Below, in pieces: positions 1 through 9,734 of a stretch of DNA of 64,000 nt. The notes beneath the pieces are model-generated. The model saw only the letters and a list, made by a program, of their open reading frames with translations. It was not told the DNA's origin and did no database searches. Source of the stretch: Hanleya hanleyi (taxonomy: Eukaryota; Mollusca; Polyplacophora; Lepidopleurida; Hanleyidae); assembly GCA_036873755.1 (NCBI GenBank), contig JAVTVY010045406.1, positions 1 to 64,000 on the forward strand. The letters run 5' to 3'. A program made the position numbers and the translations under genes. Every line of letters begins with the position of its first letter. Position 1 is the stretch's first letter.

Positions 1-715
1 TACCTCACTCGATCCCATTGGACCATTGGGGGCTCCCCTAGCTCCAAAAAGGCTATTTTCATGCCCTTGGGCCACCGCGCATGCGCAGAATGCCGATATG
101 TCAACCCCACACCCAGTCCATCAGATGCCCCTTCACGAATGCTTCACTTTGATACCCCACTCGACCCCATTGGACCATTAGGGGCTCCCCTAGCTCCAAA
201 ACGTCTATTTCCATACCCTTGGGTCACCGCGCATGCGCAGAATGCCGATATTTCAACCCCACGCCCAGTCCATCAGATGCCCCTTCACGAATGCTTCACT
301 TTGATACCTCATACGACTCCATTGGCCCATTAGGGACTCCCCTAGCTCCAAAACCGCTATTTCCATACCCTTGGGCCACCGCGCATGCGCAGAATGCCGA
401 TATTTCAACCCCACGCCCAGTCCATCAGATGCCCCTTCACGAATGCTTCACTTTGATACCTCCTACGACTCCATTGGCCCATTAGGGACTCCCCTAGCTC
501 CAAAACCGCTATTTCCATACCCTTGGGCCACCGCGCATGCGCAGAATGCCGATATTTCAACCCCACACCCAGCCCATCAGATGCCCCTTCACGAATGCTT
601 CACATCGATACCTCACTCGACCCCATTGGTCCATTAGGGGCTTCCCTAGCTCCAAAACGTCTATTTCCATACCCTTGGGCCTCCGCGCATGCGCAGAATG
701 CCGATAGTTCAACCC
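1..715. repeat. 152-bp tandem repeat block, about 4.7 units
   Basis: Near-identical units recur every 152 bp (compare 67, 219, 371, 523 and the last at 675). Each holds the palindromic core GCGCATGCGCAGAATGCCGA and a segment beginning CCCCTTCACGAATGCTTCAC. The block starts outside the window and stops abruptly near 715. The same unit occurs at 21770-22130 and, inverted, at 9540-9725, near the ends of the giant foldback. Open frames of 80-90 codons here exist only because each unit lacks stops in some frames; they are not genes. Confidence 0.93.
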
Positions 716-1212
716 CGCGGTGTAAACGTTTCCAAGAGTTTGGTTTGGCTTTTGGTGAAAAATGAGAAAGATATTTATGATAACGTTACTAGGAATGACA
801 GAAATCTTAAGAACTTATATGTGATAAACTAGAATCAGAAATAGGCGAAAAATGTGAAAAATCCACAAGAAAATCAGAAAAAGTAATAAAATCTGGGTCA
901 CCGTAAATTAAAGCTATTTAACATGCTATATATACATACATACTGTTAGTTCGAGCTTCCTCAAACCCTTCTGCCAAACGACGGTTTATCTATATGTACA
1001 TTTTAAGGCACAAAGAAGGCACCATTCTAGTTGAAAGTTTTCGTCAGAAGTGGTGAAAACATGTCGGAAAGCCATTGTAATTGCCTATCTGGACACTTAC
1101 CAGCCTTCGTGCCCGATGTATATTCAATACACGACACTGATTGAATGATTGGAGATTGGTTATGCCTATATAATATTGAGTAAACACGGGACTAATGTAT
1201 TTTCTTTCACAG
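716..1212 (+). other. Intronic DNA upstream of the first visible ARRDC exon
   Basis: No coding sequence is recognised. A stretch near 948-1000 beginning GTTCGAGCTTCC resembles the dispersed repeat at 62885-62945 and the one that runs off the window end at 64000. The 3' end is a pyrimidine-rich acceptor (TTTCTTTCACAG) directly before the exon. Confidence 0.5.
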
Positions 1213-1359
1213 GTATTCGTGTGCATGTAAATGGCCTAGCGAACGTTCACTGGTCGGAGTCTCACACAACCGGGAGTGGAAAGCATAGAAGACGGACAAC
1301 ACGGCATTACAGTGCTCACGAGAGCTACATTAAGCATATCGTCGTCCTGTATGGAAAAG
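1213..1359 (+). CDS. Arrestin-domain (ARRDC-type) protein, N-domain exon
   Basis: Arrestin-domain-containing proteins are adaptors that link membrane cargo to NEDD4-family ubiquitin ligases and endosomal sorting. This exon encodes about 49 residues including RVHVNGLANVHW and HYSAHESYI, which match the arrestin N-domain pattern (RGI.v...G...v.W then HYSAHE.Y). The acceptor is TTTCACAG before 1213 and the donor is AAAAG/GTGTGC at 1360. The exon begins with two bases of a split codon and ends with one, so it joins the next exon in frame. The earlier exon with the start codon was not found and is probably left of the window. Identification rests on motif recognition. Confidence 0.75.
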
Positions 1360-2751
1360 GTGTGCAAGACTGTCACAATGGTGATAGCTGAATGTTAACG
1401 TACAATATAGACCGTGATCATAAATAGACGTAATTAAATTGTTACTGTATTACAGAAATATACTTTATTGAACAGCTTTCACAGTCGTATTAATTACGCC
1501 TAGCAATATTGTCCCCTGATAGTGAAGACCACTTTTAAAGATTTTACACCCAGCTAGACAATCACTGCGGCATTACCTTCAGTTAGTCTCTAATATGTTC
1601 TCCGCTTTTATTCCATTGTTTGATTTCTCCAGTTTCACAAAGAAAATCGTTTATTTCTTGAAAACTATTTATAATGGGGATTCAAAATTCGGGATAAAGA
1701 AAATAGTCGTGCTGCAGTTTTCCAAATTATGTTTTGATGGCCGAGATATTAGTGTTTAAACTGTAATCCTCGTGAACTTTTCTCTGCTGCTCCGATACGA
1801 CAAAACCAAGGAGGCTGAAACTTAGTGACTGTAAAGCTTATCTTATTGGGGTCATTTTGAGCCTATTTTCATATACCCCCGGGCAGAGAATCATGGGTAA
1901 ATTCAAAATGGCGGCCATGTGGTATCCGCGAAAGTCGTGTTTTTCAATATTTTCGCTCCATTTCTTCACATTTTCCTTGCCTAAAAGTCCTTGAAAGTAT
2001 TTTATTTATGCAAAACTAATTATTCTATATTTTATTTGACTTTTTTCGAGAGAAAAATCGGGAAAATGAAATTTTCGAAAAATCGACCCCCAAAAGGCCG
2101 AAAAATGGCTTCCGAGAAGATGACGTCATTGTGACGTCATCATGGCGGCCATCTTGGATTTTTTTTACATTTCCCGGTAGAGGCTGAACCCAAGATAATG
2201 TGTGGTAAGTTTCAGCGCTCGAGCCTTAGTGGTAGAGAAAATATATAGGCGGGGGGCACTACCAGGCTGCGATACACCCCAAATCGCCCAGGCCAGGTAG
2301 GGTTAACGGGATCCTTAAAGGGAAGTGGAATCCTCCTCCCTGATTGGGTTGATTTCTTGAGGAAGAGCCAATCACAGCTGACAGATTTATGGCAGGTGTT
2401 ATTCTTCTTTTGTATAAGAAAGCTGTGAAACTGCTCTTTGTCGTCGCTAACTGATTTGTATGCCTTCCCATCATTAACAGATTCCTTTGTTTCCAATATA
2501 CAGAAGTACAGGGAAACAAAATCTGCCTTGCAAGGTACCATTTATTGGTGTGGTACAAGAAATCGAACAATCGGTATCCCTTTTCCCTTTATGATCGTGC
2601 CTCTTTGACTTTGATAATTTTCTGGTCACTGGTTCCTTCATGCTCGGCCTGGGGTATATCATGATTCCGGTATCTAGCCAATTTCTACGTTTGTAATGTA
2701 TTCGTTTACAAAGTGAAACTCACTATATAATCTTCTTCTTACCTCTTACAG
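1360..2751 (+). other. ARRDC intron containing a dispersed repeat
   Basis: This intron runs from GTGTGC at 1360 to CTTACAG at 2751. Its middle is the repeat annotated at 1780-2262. The remainder (1360-1780 and 2263-2740) shows no gene; short minus-strand frames around 2212-2662 have no recognisable domain. Confidence 0.6.
1780..2262 (+). repeat. Dispersed repeat, copy 1 (relative at 52250-52720, opposite strand)
   Basis: Segments line up in order with the reverse complement of 52250-52720: a start like CTCCGATACGACAA, then GGGGTCATTTTGAGCCTATT, an ATCATGGG block, and an end with ACATTTCCCGGTAGAGGCTG. Near 2120-2155 it carries two TGACGTCA palindromes followed by CATGGCGGCCATCTTGG, which resembles a CRE pair and a YY1 site. 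Copies are diverged. Class unknown; it could be a SINE or a MITE-like element. Confidence 0.65.
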
Positions 2752-2978
2752 CGCCGGATGTAGGAGGAGATAACCCAGTTCATCCCGCCGGAAGAGTAGT
2801 TTACCCTTTCCAGTTTCAGATTCCGCCAAATGCTCCATCGTCGTTCGAAGGAGGAATTGGTCAAGTACGGTACGAAATTGCGGGCGTCATTGACCGACCG
2901 TGGAAGTTCGACCATACGACCAAAGTGGCCATTACGGTTGTGAACTTACTTGACTTGAACAGGGAACCAAACTTGTTG
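2752..2978 (+). CDS. Arrestin-domain (ARRDC-type) protein, second visible exon
   Basis: The exon encodes about 75 residues of the distal arrestin N-domain, including VVYPFQFQIPPNAPSSFEG and VRYEIAGVIDRPWKFD, the family hallmark (fpFsf.lP...PsSfEg..g.irY.i.a.idrpw). The acceptor is CCTCTTACAG and the donor is TTG/GTATGT. It starts with two bases that complete an alanine codon with the previous exon and ends on a whole codon, so phases agree on both sides. No stop or frameshift is present, consistent with a functional exon. Confidence 0.85.
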
Positions 2979-3079
2979 GTATGTTGAACTGAGATCATGT
3001 GACATAGGAATTGTTTCTGGACAAAAATTGAAGCCTCACAGAATTACTCAGAAAGCACGTTTTTTAAGAAATAATGATT

Positions 3080-3356
3080 TCCTAGGCGTGCTCAGTGTAT
3101 ATCTGAGGCACTGTTGATGTGGGAAAGTTTACACTTTGGCAATCCCTCTCCTCTTTACTCAGGCGCGGAGCAGCGGCCCGGATATTGGGGGGGGCGGGCA
3201 AGGGTGGGACAGGGAGACCGGGGGTCCTCCCCGGAAAATTTAGGAATTTTACACTTGATTTAACGCACTTTGGCGCTTCTGAGAACTTTGGAAGGGATAG
3301 CATATCTCGCAATAAAACCGACTCATAAGGGCTAAAAAAAAAAAAAAAAAAATCCA
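3080..3356 (+). repeat. G-rich dispersed repeat ending in a poly(A) tract
   Basis: A GC-rich core (GGCGCGGAGCAGCGGCCCGG, then a G run) is followed by CCCCGGAAAATTTAGGAATTTTA and ends with CAATAAAACCGACTCATAAG plus about 19 A residues. AATAAA shortly before a poly(A) run suggests a retroposed transcript or SINE 3' end on the plus strand. The same CCCCGGAAAATTT module recurs at 3805. Confidence 0.5.
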
Positions 3357-3779
3357 ATCGGCGTTCTTCAATGAAATTTCCCTCGCGTTGCTTCGAAAAT
3401 AATTCGTCGATGATATTTTTTAGCTATAACCACCCACTTAAGTGAAAAGTTACAGTGTGAACACAACTTTAGACCATTGTAAATATTCAACGAATAAGGG
3501 TTTAGTGTTCCGGCATACTGGTATACACACAACAAGGAAGTCATCTTCACACAATTATTTTTTTCTTTTTTTTTTCTTCAAGGCGTAGATACTTTTATGC
3601 CGTTGATCGTTCAGTAATTCAAGAATTATATGTGTATGCAACACAAACTATTGATGAACATTGTGCTGTTCGTTGGGTCTTCGTTGATTAGACAGAACCA
3701 ATTTCGTGGAGAAATTGAGACATGATCGCATATTTCACTGTTTCAAATGTAAACACGGTCAATAGTTGGGGCTTCTGAA

Positions 3780-3985
3780 GATGTGATCGGGGGGACGGGG
3801 GTACTCCCCCGGAAAATTTGGGAATTTCAGACGGTTTTCTACACATATCTGACCCATTTCAAGGCACGTCAGTTACAATTTGGGGTGGGGGACCAAAGGG
3901 GTCCTTGGCCCCCGCTCTTTCCATATTGGGGGGGCCGGGCCCCCTTTGCCCCGGCTCCGCCGCGCCTGTTACTGAAAAGTTTCCA
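3780..3985 (+). repeat. G-rich dispersed repeat, second copy
   Basis: It repeats the motif CCCCGGAAAATTTGGGAATTT seen at 3230 and then carries a long G/C stretch (GGGGGGGCCGGGCCCCCTTT) ending near GGCTCCGCCGCGCCTGTTAC, which resembles the inverse of the core at 3161. The open frames over it have skewed composition and no domain, so I do not call genes. Confidence 0.45.
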
Positions 3986-4210
3986 ACGAGGGTCAGTTGG
4001 CAATGTCAGTGGACAGGTTCATGCATGTGGCCTCCCAAATGTGAGTGTGTGTGGAGGGGAGGGCGATGATTCTGTCACCCGAGATAGGCTGTGTGAACAA
4101 CACATGCATATAGGTCTATTTGTGGCGCTTCGTTAATCAATTTCACGATGGAAACAGCATTTAAACTTGAGGCACAAATTTACGACTTGAATAACAAATA
4201 AATATTAATT

Positions 4211-4316
4211 TACAGTTATGCAGACGACATTAAGGTCTACTATTCCTCACCCGTCCTGAAAAATAGAATCTCCCGAATAAACACCTGCGCTTGTAAACGC
4301 TTGCACAGTTACCTGT
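4211..4316 (+). pseudogene. Short reverse-transcriptase fragment with YADD box
   Basis: About 35 codons read YSYADDIKVYYSS followed by a helical segment ending RLHSYL. YADD followed by a hydrophobic strand is the catalytic motif C of non-LTR reverse transcriptases (jockey/CR1-like). There is no start and no flanking RT motif, so it is an isolated relic inside the ARRDC intron. A chance match is possible but unlikely given the flanking pattern. Confidence 0.5.
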
Positions 4317-5264
4317 GTGTAGTAGGTACAGGTGTTAGCGATAAATGTTCTCATCAGCGTTGAATAACATATATTAGAACAAGTGAGAAATGACTACATT
4401 GTAGTCAAAACCTGCGGCAGTGGCAATGATACAGTGAAGACATATCAGCGGAGGTAGTGGTAATTGTAGAAAAAAGCGACATCTGCCAGTGTTTTTATGC
4501 CAAGGGAAGTAATTTTCAACTTGCAACCCACAATTGTAGGGATTGCGTAATAGTTCTGATACCATATATATATATATTCACTTTCCCCATTCAAAATCCG
4601 ACGATTTTGACTCGGCCGTGCCGTCTATACTGAATTGACAGACGAACTCACCATGATCGCTTTGGCAATGTTTTGGTACAAATATCGTGTATGCCAAGTT
4701 TCAAAACATTCGGTTCAGTCGTTACTTTTTGCAAATCAAAAGGCTTTCAAATATTTGGAAATCCAAACAAATTTCGAGGATTTAGTCATAGCGCGAAAAT
4801 CTGCGCTCTTCAGTCTCCCTTCTCGCTTAATTTGCCGATCAAAATGGAAAATTTATATTTCCTTCAGAGTTATTTTTCAATAAATTTAGTATCAGGTCTA
4901 TCACTTCGATCTGTGAAACTACGGAATGGGATTTAAGGCTTTATCGAACTGTCCAAGTGGCATAATGACACTTTTTCACTATTCAAATGGAGGCCTGTTA
5001 CAGTCTTGATATTCGATTAAAATAATTAATTAGGTTTCTGCATTTACGTTCGTTATCATCTGCGAACTAAATTCCTTTCCACTCTTTTCCACGCAGCAAG
5101 TCAATACCAAGACATGATTAACTATTTCATTCTTAGGAAATATCATCTCATCTGACATGTTCGGCCAAGCCTTTTCGAAGGTTGCTAATTTTATTAATTC
5201 CTTTTCTTTAAAATCAAGTTCTGCAAACAAGAAACATTTCTAGTCAGTATCTATGGATATCTTC

Positions 5265-5800
5265 CTATACTCAATTTGCGAATATGTTTCCGAAGGTGAT
5301 TCAAGTGCGAAGTTTCGGGGCTAGTTCACTAAACAAGGCCTGTGTGTAAGAGAATAATGTCGAATTCTCGTTATTATCTTTTGATACATCAAATTGTTGC
5401 ATTCGCGAAAATGACTGCCAAGTTAAAGTCAATGCGAAAGGTATCTAAGTATCAAAATCAAACTCGAAAACCCCTCCAGGAAAACAAAGGCCCTAGCTTT
5501 TGGCCACGAGTTCAGCATCTATGGCCAGTATCTGCTATATATGACGTAAACTGATTGACAAAGTAACGTAAATTTTGTATAGAACCAGTAAATTCTAGCA
5601 GAAATGGGCTCCGACTTGAGAGAATGATGTCAAATGTAATATGTTTCTGCGCATTGTCTGCTGATACACATAAGTATTGAATTTACGGAAGTGATTAATG
5701 CCATTCTAAAGGGATTCTGAGTGCGGAAGAGGACGCGAACATCAATACCAGCGAATCAAGGCCCTGGCTTGCGAGAATGAGGATAGAGAGGCTGTGTTCT
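5265..5800 (+). repeat. Highly diverged tandem duplication, unit about 270-280 bp
   Basis: The stretch beginning GAGAATAATGTCGAATTCTC (about 5350) resembles that beginning GAGAATGATGTCAAATGTAA (about 5618) in order, with shared ACAAGGCC/CAAGGCCCTGG ends. Divergence is high and I place low weight on it. Confidence 0.3.
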
Positions 5801-6009
5801 GAAAGAGAATCATTCAAAATAGCTATTTGCTAAATGTCATGCAACCGAAAGTGCACAATATAACTGCACGACTGCGAGGTATTGTTCGCGCACAGGGGTG
5901 TCCAACTCATTGAATACTACATAGTCATTTCTGTCTCTTCGAAGTGGGCTACCATTTGAAATTGTCCGGTAATGAGTGAGTCCATCTGAATCCTTTCGTC
6001 GGCAAAATA

Positions 6010-6110
6010 AGCATTCAAGATTCAAGATTTTATTGTACAAACACCAGTCAAAGGCAGAGTAAAAAATTTTAAGAGGAATACAACTAGAGAAACAATGGAA
6101 CAGTGACATG
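6010..6110 (-). repeat. Probable LINE 3' tail
   Basis: ATTCAAGATTCAAGATTTTATTG is a short iterated tail followed by unique sequence, similar in form to the GATTCA iterations at 10319 where a LINE inserted. It probably marks a severely 5'-truncated minus-strand LINE copy. No coding part remains. Confidence 0.35.
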
Positions 6111-6194
6111 AATATTAATATTTATATATATGTTATATCTGAGAGATATGTTATATCTGAGTGTTACCTTTGATATTAGAACCTTGATTTTTGG

Positions 6195-6645
6195 CATTAA
6201 AGTGCATCAGGGGACTGTTACCAGCATGTTTCGAGCTGACCTACTTTTGATGAAAATTTCTGGTGATTTTTGATTAAAATCTCTGATGAATCTAACTTGA
6301 GCCGTGCCCATCTTAATATAGGCAGGATTTCAACTGGGGGTCCAAGAGTTTAGCGTGCGTCGGAGTCCTAATGCCTACCCTACTTCTTATGTCCTGTGAC
6401 GTTATTCACACTGAGCATGAAGGTGCATTAGGGGACTGTTGCCAGCATGTTTCGAGTGGACCTACTTTTGATGAAAATTTCTGGTGATTTTTGATTAAAA
6501 TCACTGGTGATTCTAACTTGGGCCGTGTCCATCTTAATATTGGCAGGATTTCAACTGGGGGTCCAAGAGTTCAGTGCGTGTCGGAGTCCTAATGCCTACC
6601 CTACTTCGTAGGTCCTTTGACGTTATTCACACTATTCTCATATAT
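6195..6645 (+). repeat. Tandem pair of a dispersed repeat, unit about 225 bp
   Basis: Two copies start at about 6205 (GCATCAGGGGACTGTT) and about 6423 (GCATTAGGGGACTGTT) and share CCAGCATGTTTCGAG, GGCAGGATTTCAACTGGGGG and CCTAATGCCTACCCTACTTC. A third copy lies inverted at about 33675-33900. Copies differ at scattered positions, so this is an old family. Confidence 0.85.
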
Positions 6646-6808
6646 AATAATTAACGAAGCAATAATTCATTCCACCGAATATAGTTGCAAATGAATTCAA
6701 ACGCGCTTGAAGAAAGTGTTGTCATGTGAGATCGGAGGTTGAAAAGAAAAGTGTGGCAGAGATCACACTCTCTTAGCGCATGCGCATTTCAAAAAGTCAC
6801 ATTAACAA

Positions 6809-6833
6809 GAACAACAACAACAACAACAACAAC
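6809..6833 (+). repeat. AAC trinucleotide microsatellite
   Basis: About eight AAC/ACA repeats in a row, just downstream of a GCGCATGCGCA palindrome at 6777. Confidence 0.9.
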
Positions 6834-7942
6834 GCGAGCCTCCCGTAGACCTGCGTGCCGCAGGTAAAAAGACGCCATATCAATGTCATTTTGCTCCCCG
6901 TAATGACGTTAGATAATTGTCATTCGTCAAAGTTTTGTCAGTGTTATAAAATGGTACAACCAACGTTTGCAGTCAGACATTGTATAAACAGTTCAATGAC
7001 AACGAATTAACATTGCACACTCGTTGCGATTTCTGAGCAATTTAGATTAAAAGGATCTGAAACCTGGGGAATGGGAGAGGGGGGTCCCCCACCAGGTTTT
7101 GAGATCGACAACTCGACTAACTGAACGTTGATTGCTGCTGTAATATAGTTTCCAGGCAGTGAAGCATGAAAAGCGTATAAATATTATTAGTATATGACTA
7201 TTTCAAGCTTCAGCTACAATATTTATGCTTGCCATCGCCAGTGTATTGATTGTGTACGTTGTTTTTTCATCGATAATTTGTCTGTCAACAAATGTCTCAA
7301 GACGCGTTTATAACGAGCTCCCAGCCCTGGTCAAATCATCTTCCTACGCTACAGCGTTATTGTGCTATCGGGGTATTTGCTACAATAACATTTTGTAAGA
7401 ATGACATCAAAAGGAAATCGTATCTAGTATAGTAGTATAGTCTAATTCGGAAAGGATTTAATTTCCCTTATTGTGCCAAAGGCCCTCGCAAATATTTTAA
7501 GTAATTATTTGAAAAATATTACCTATCTGGAGTAAACAAATAAGCTATGTATAAATATATACAAATATTCACTTTTATAAAACAGTTTTGCAAACAAATA
7601 TTCAGAATAGTTTCTCAATCTATTGTGTAAAATAATTCCGGGAACCTTTGCGAAAGCGAGGCAATCACTTACGGGAAGCAGACTCTCATATCCCCGATCA
7701 CAAAGAATGGCAGTGATTAAGGGGAAGGCCATACCCTGGGTATATGGCTAAAACTACTCTCCCTAGCAGACCTAGCTAGGACTATCGATAGTTTTAGGTC
7801 TGCATACCAAAGATCTGTGGGATGCAAGAATGTCTTTGAGACTTTGTCACTGAATAACGCAAATTTGAATGATCCTGAAACGATTGTTCTATAAACTACA
7901 CCAGTGCTGATTGTCACTTAAACTCTTCATTCACAATTTCAG

Positions 7943-8125
7943 ACGGGTGTTCAGGGTGAGAACTCCAAAACCATGTGTTGTCTGTGTTGTGAATCCGGAC
8001 CGGTGACGGCTGTCTTCAAGCTGAACCGTCAGTGTTACGTTCCAGGAGAACACGTACCGTGTTTTGCCGAGGCCAATAATGGCGCCAACAAGAAAATGGA
8101 CCACACATATGTGAAACTGATACAG
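7943..8125 (+). CDS. Arrestin-domain (ARRDC-type) protein, C-domain exon
   Basis: The exon encodes 61 residues and opens the arrestin C-domain: MCCLCCESGPVTAVFKLNR then a YVPGEHV segment, matching the family order (CC..c.sgpi...v.l.r..y.pGe.i). The acceptor is CACAATTTCAG and the donor is ATACAG/GTTTGT. It begins in phase 0, agreeing with the exon ending at 2978, and ends on a complete codon. The three exons together cover about 183 residues of a protein that is usually about 400 long. The next exon was not found before 9300, so the giant foldback probably sits in the following intron, unless the gene is broken here. Confidence 0.82.
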
Positions 8126-8620
8126 GTTTGTTCATGGCTTCATTGTGATGCCCCAAAGAGGAGCATTTCTTGCTTTACCTACAAGTTTAGCTACAAACTA
8201 ATCTTCCACTGGAACAAGCACATTCATACACAGATACATATCTCACAATCATACATCAGGTTCCGAGGTGTGTGTGGGGCAGGGCGGGGGGATGCCGGAA
8301 TACCCGGAGAGAAACCCACGAGCACGGTCTGGGAAAACAGAAACCCAGACTCACACGGAACCAAATCGACACTGAGTGACATCATACCGGGGTCCCATCA
8401 GGGGCGTCGGGGGTGGGGGTCGTCAGGTGCGAACGACCCCCTTGATGCGCCAAAAAAAAAAAAAAACAGAAGAAAAAGCAAAAAAAACAAAAACAAAACA
8501 AAACAAAACAGAAACAGAGAAAACGAAAATGAAACTTTTCAGCATCCCTAACTGACCATGTCCCAACATAAAAATTGCCAGGACGTGTAATGGTGTGTTA
8601 TAGGCCTGTTTTGTTTGTGT
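8126..8620 (+). other. Intronic DNA with GC hairpin and A-rich tract
   Basis: A perfect 9-bp stem (GGGGGTCGT at 8415-8423 with ACGACCCCC at 8433-8441) is followed by a 15-A run and an A-rich stretch to about 8530. The long frame that reads through from the exon into this region ends in lysine/asparagine-rich A-tract translation and is not coding. Confidence 0.5.
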
Positions 8621-8625
8621 CAAAC

Positions 8626-9280
8626 CAGGAAGTCAAATGGAGTCCGGCATATTCTTCAATATCGATGTGGGGTTTTGCGAAACAAATGTGAAAATAGAAG
8701 CATAAATCTGTATACATTGTGTTCAGATTTGTTTCCGAGAAAACGCGTAAAACGCATCTCCGGCAACCGGAGACCCCGGAGCTTCAGGGGCCTAGGCGGC
8801 CCCTGGACCCTCGCCTGTCAGGTTGTGCGAATTGCTCATTTTAGCTTGGTGTAAATGAATGGCTCTCATATTTGTTCTAATGTTCCAGGAGTTCATCGCC
8901 TTTTTATGTGTTTTTTTTTATGTGTTAAATATAACTAGAAAGTCAAATGGATTCGCGGGCATGAAGTATGATTTTTTTCAATATCGATGAGTGCTTATAA
9001 ATGCGAAACATACGTGAAAATAGAACCATAAATCGGCATATATTATGTTCGAATTTATTTCTGGGAAAACGCTTGGAACACATCTCTGGAGATGTGGAAC
9101 TTCGGAGCTTCCGGGGCCTAAGCGACCCGTAAACCCTCGCCTGTTGGTCTGTGAGGATATTCTTGTTTTACCTTTGTGTGAATGAATCGCATCGGTAGGC
9201 ATATTGGTTTCCCTCCCAAGAACTAAAAGTCATCGTTTTGTATGTTTTAAATATAACTAGAACGTCAAATGAATGCAGAG
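8626..9280 (+). repeat. Tandem dimer of a roughly 312-bp repeat, with the start of a third copy
   Basis: Copies begin AAGTCAAATGGAGTCCGG (8631) and AAGTCAAATGGATTCGCG (8940) and share TTCAATATCGATG, a GTTCGAATTTRTTTC-like block, CGGGGCCTA and CCTCGCCTGT. A third start (ACGTCAAATGAATG) is at 9263, just before the giant foldback begins, so the foldback apparently inserted into or next to this array. Confidence 0.8.
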
Positions 9281-9307
9281 TAGTGTACAAAAGCTAAATT
9301 GAGTCGT

Positions 9308-9337
9308 ATTTCACCCGGATGTAGAGGTCATTTGGGG
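9308..9337 (+). repeat. Left terminal inverted repeat (30 bp perfect)
   Basis: It begins ATTTCACCCGGATG and ends CATTTGGGG. It is exactly inverted at 22333-22362. Identity then lapses for about 11-15 bp and resumes from 9349. Confidence 0.9.
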
Positions 9338-9420
9338 AGGATTTGAGGAGGAGAGGTCAAGTGCACTATAGTTCCGGCAGAAGGACCAAAAGCTACCTCC
9401 AGCACAGGAGAGTTCCAATT

Positions 9421-9725
9421 GTTGGAGGGGATGTATTCAGGATGTATTCCTCCGCGGTGATGCGGTCTGGCCGCGGTTTTGGCGGTGATTCGGTCTCGGG
9501 AAAAAGCTTCCGCGGAGAAAAAGTAGTCCCTAGATAAAATGGTCCGATGGGGTCGAGTGAGGTATCAAAGTGAAGCTTATGTGAAGGGGCATCGGATGGG
9601 CTGGGTGTGGGGTTGACATATCGGCCTTCTGCGCATGCGCGATGGCCCAAGGGTATGGAAATAGCCGTGTTGGAGCTAGGGGAGCCCCTAATGGTGCAAT
9701 GAAGCCTAGGTGAAGGGGCATTCAG
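9421..9725 (-). repeat. Foldback left arm: CCGCGG-rich segment and 152-bp unit
   Basis: 9445-9520 has repeated CCGCGG/CCGCGGTT motifs, mirrored at 22150-22215. 9540-9725 is the 152-bp unit in minus orientation, with TGCGCATGCGC at about 9635. The right arm carries more than two units at the corresponding place, so unit number has changed since the arms formed. Confidence 0.8.
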
Positions 9726-9734
9726 GCAATGGGG

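Larger units (their letters stand above)
2979..7942 (+). other. Large ARRDC intron filled with repeat debris
   Basis: The intron joins two phase-0 exon borders (GTATGT donor, ATTTCAG acceptor). It holds G-rich repeats (3080-4000), an RT fragment (4211), weak tandem duplications (5265-5800), a LINE tail (6010), a tandem dispersed repeat (6195-6645) and an AAC microsatellite. The segments 4320-5260, 6645-6800 and 6835-7940 show nothing recognisable beyond AT-rich DNA. Confidence 0.6.

Noticed and set aside
61..765. Repeated plus-strand frames of 80-90 codons with HRACAECRY
   Set aside because: They are translations of the 152-bp tandem unit; the same residues repeat because the DNA repeats.
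7973..8551. A 192-codon frame running from the arrestin exon
   Set aside because: Only the part up to 8125 is exon; a good donor follows and the remainder translates intronic repeat and an A-rich tract.
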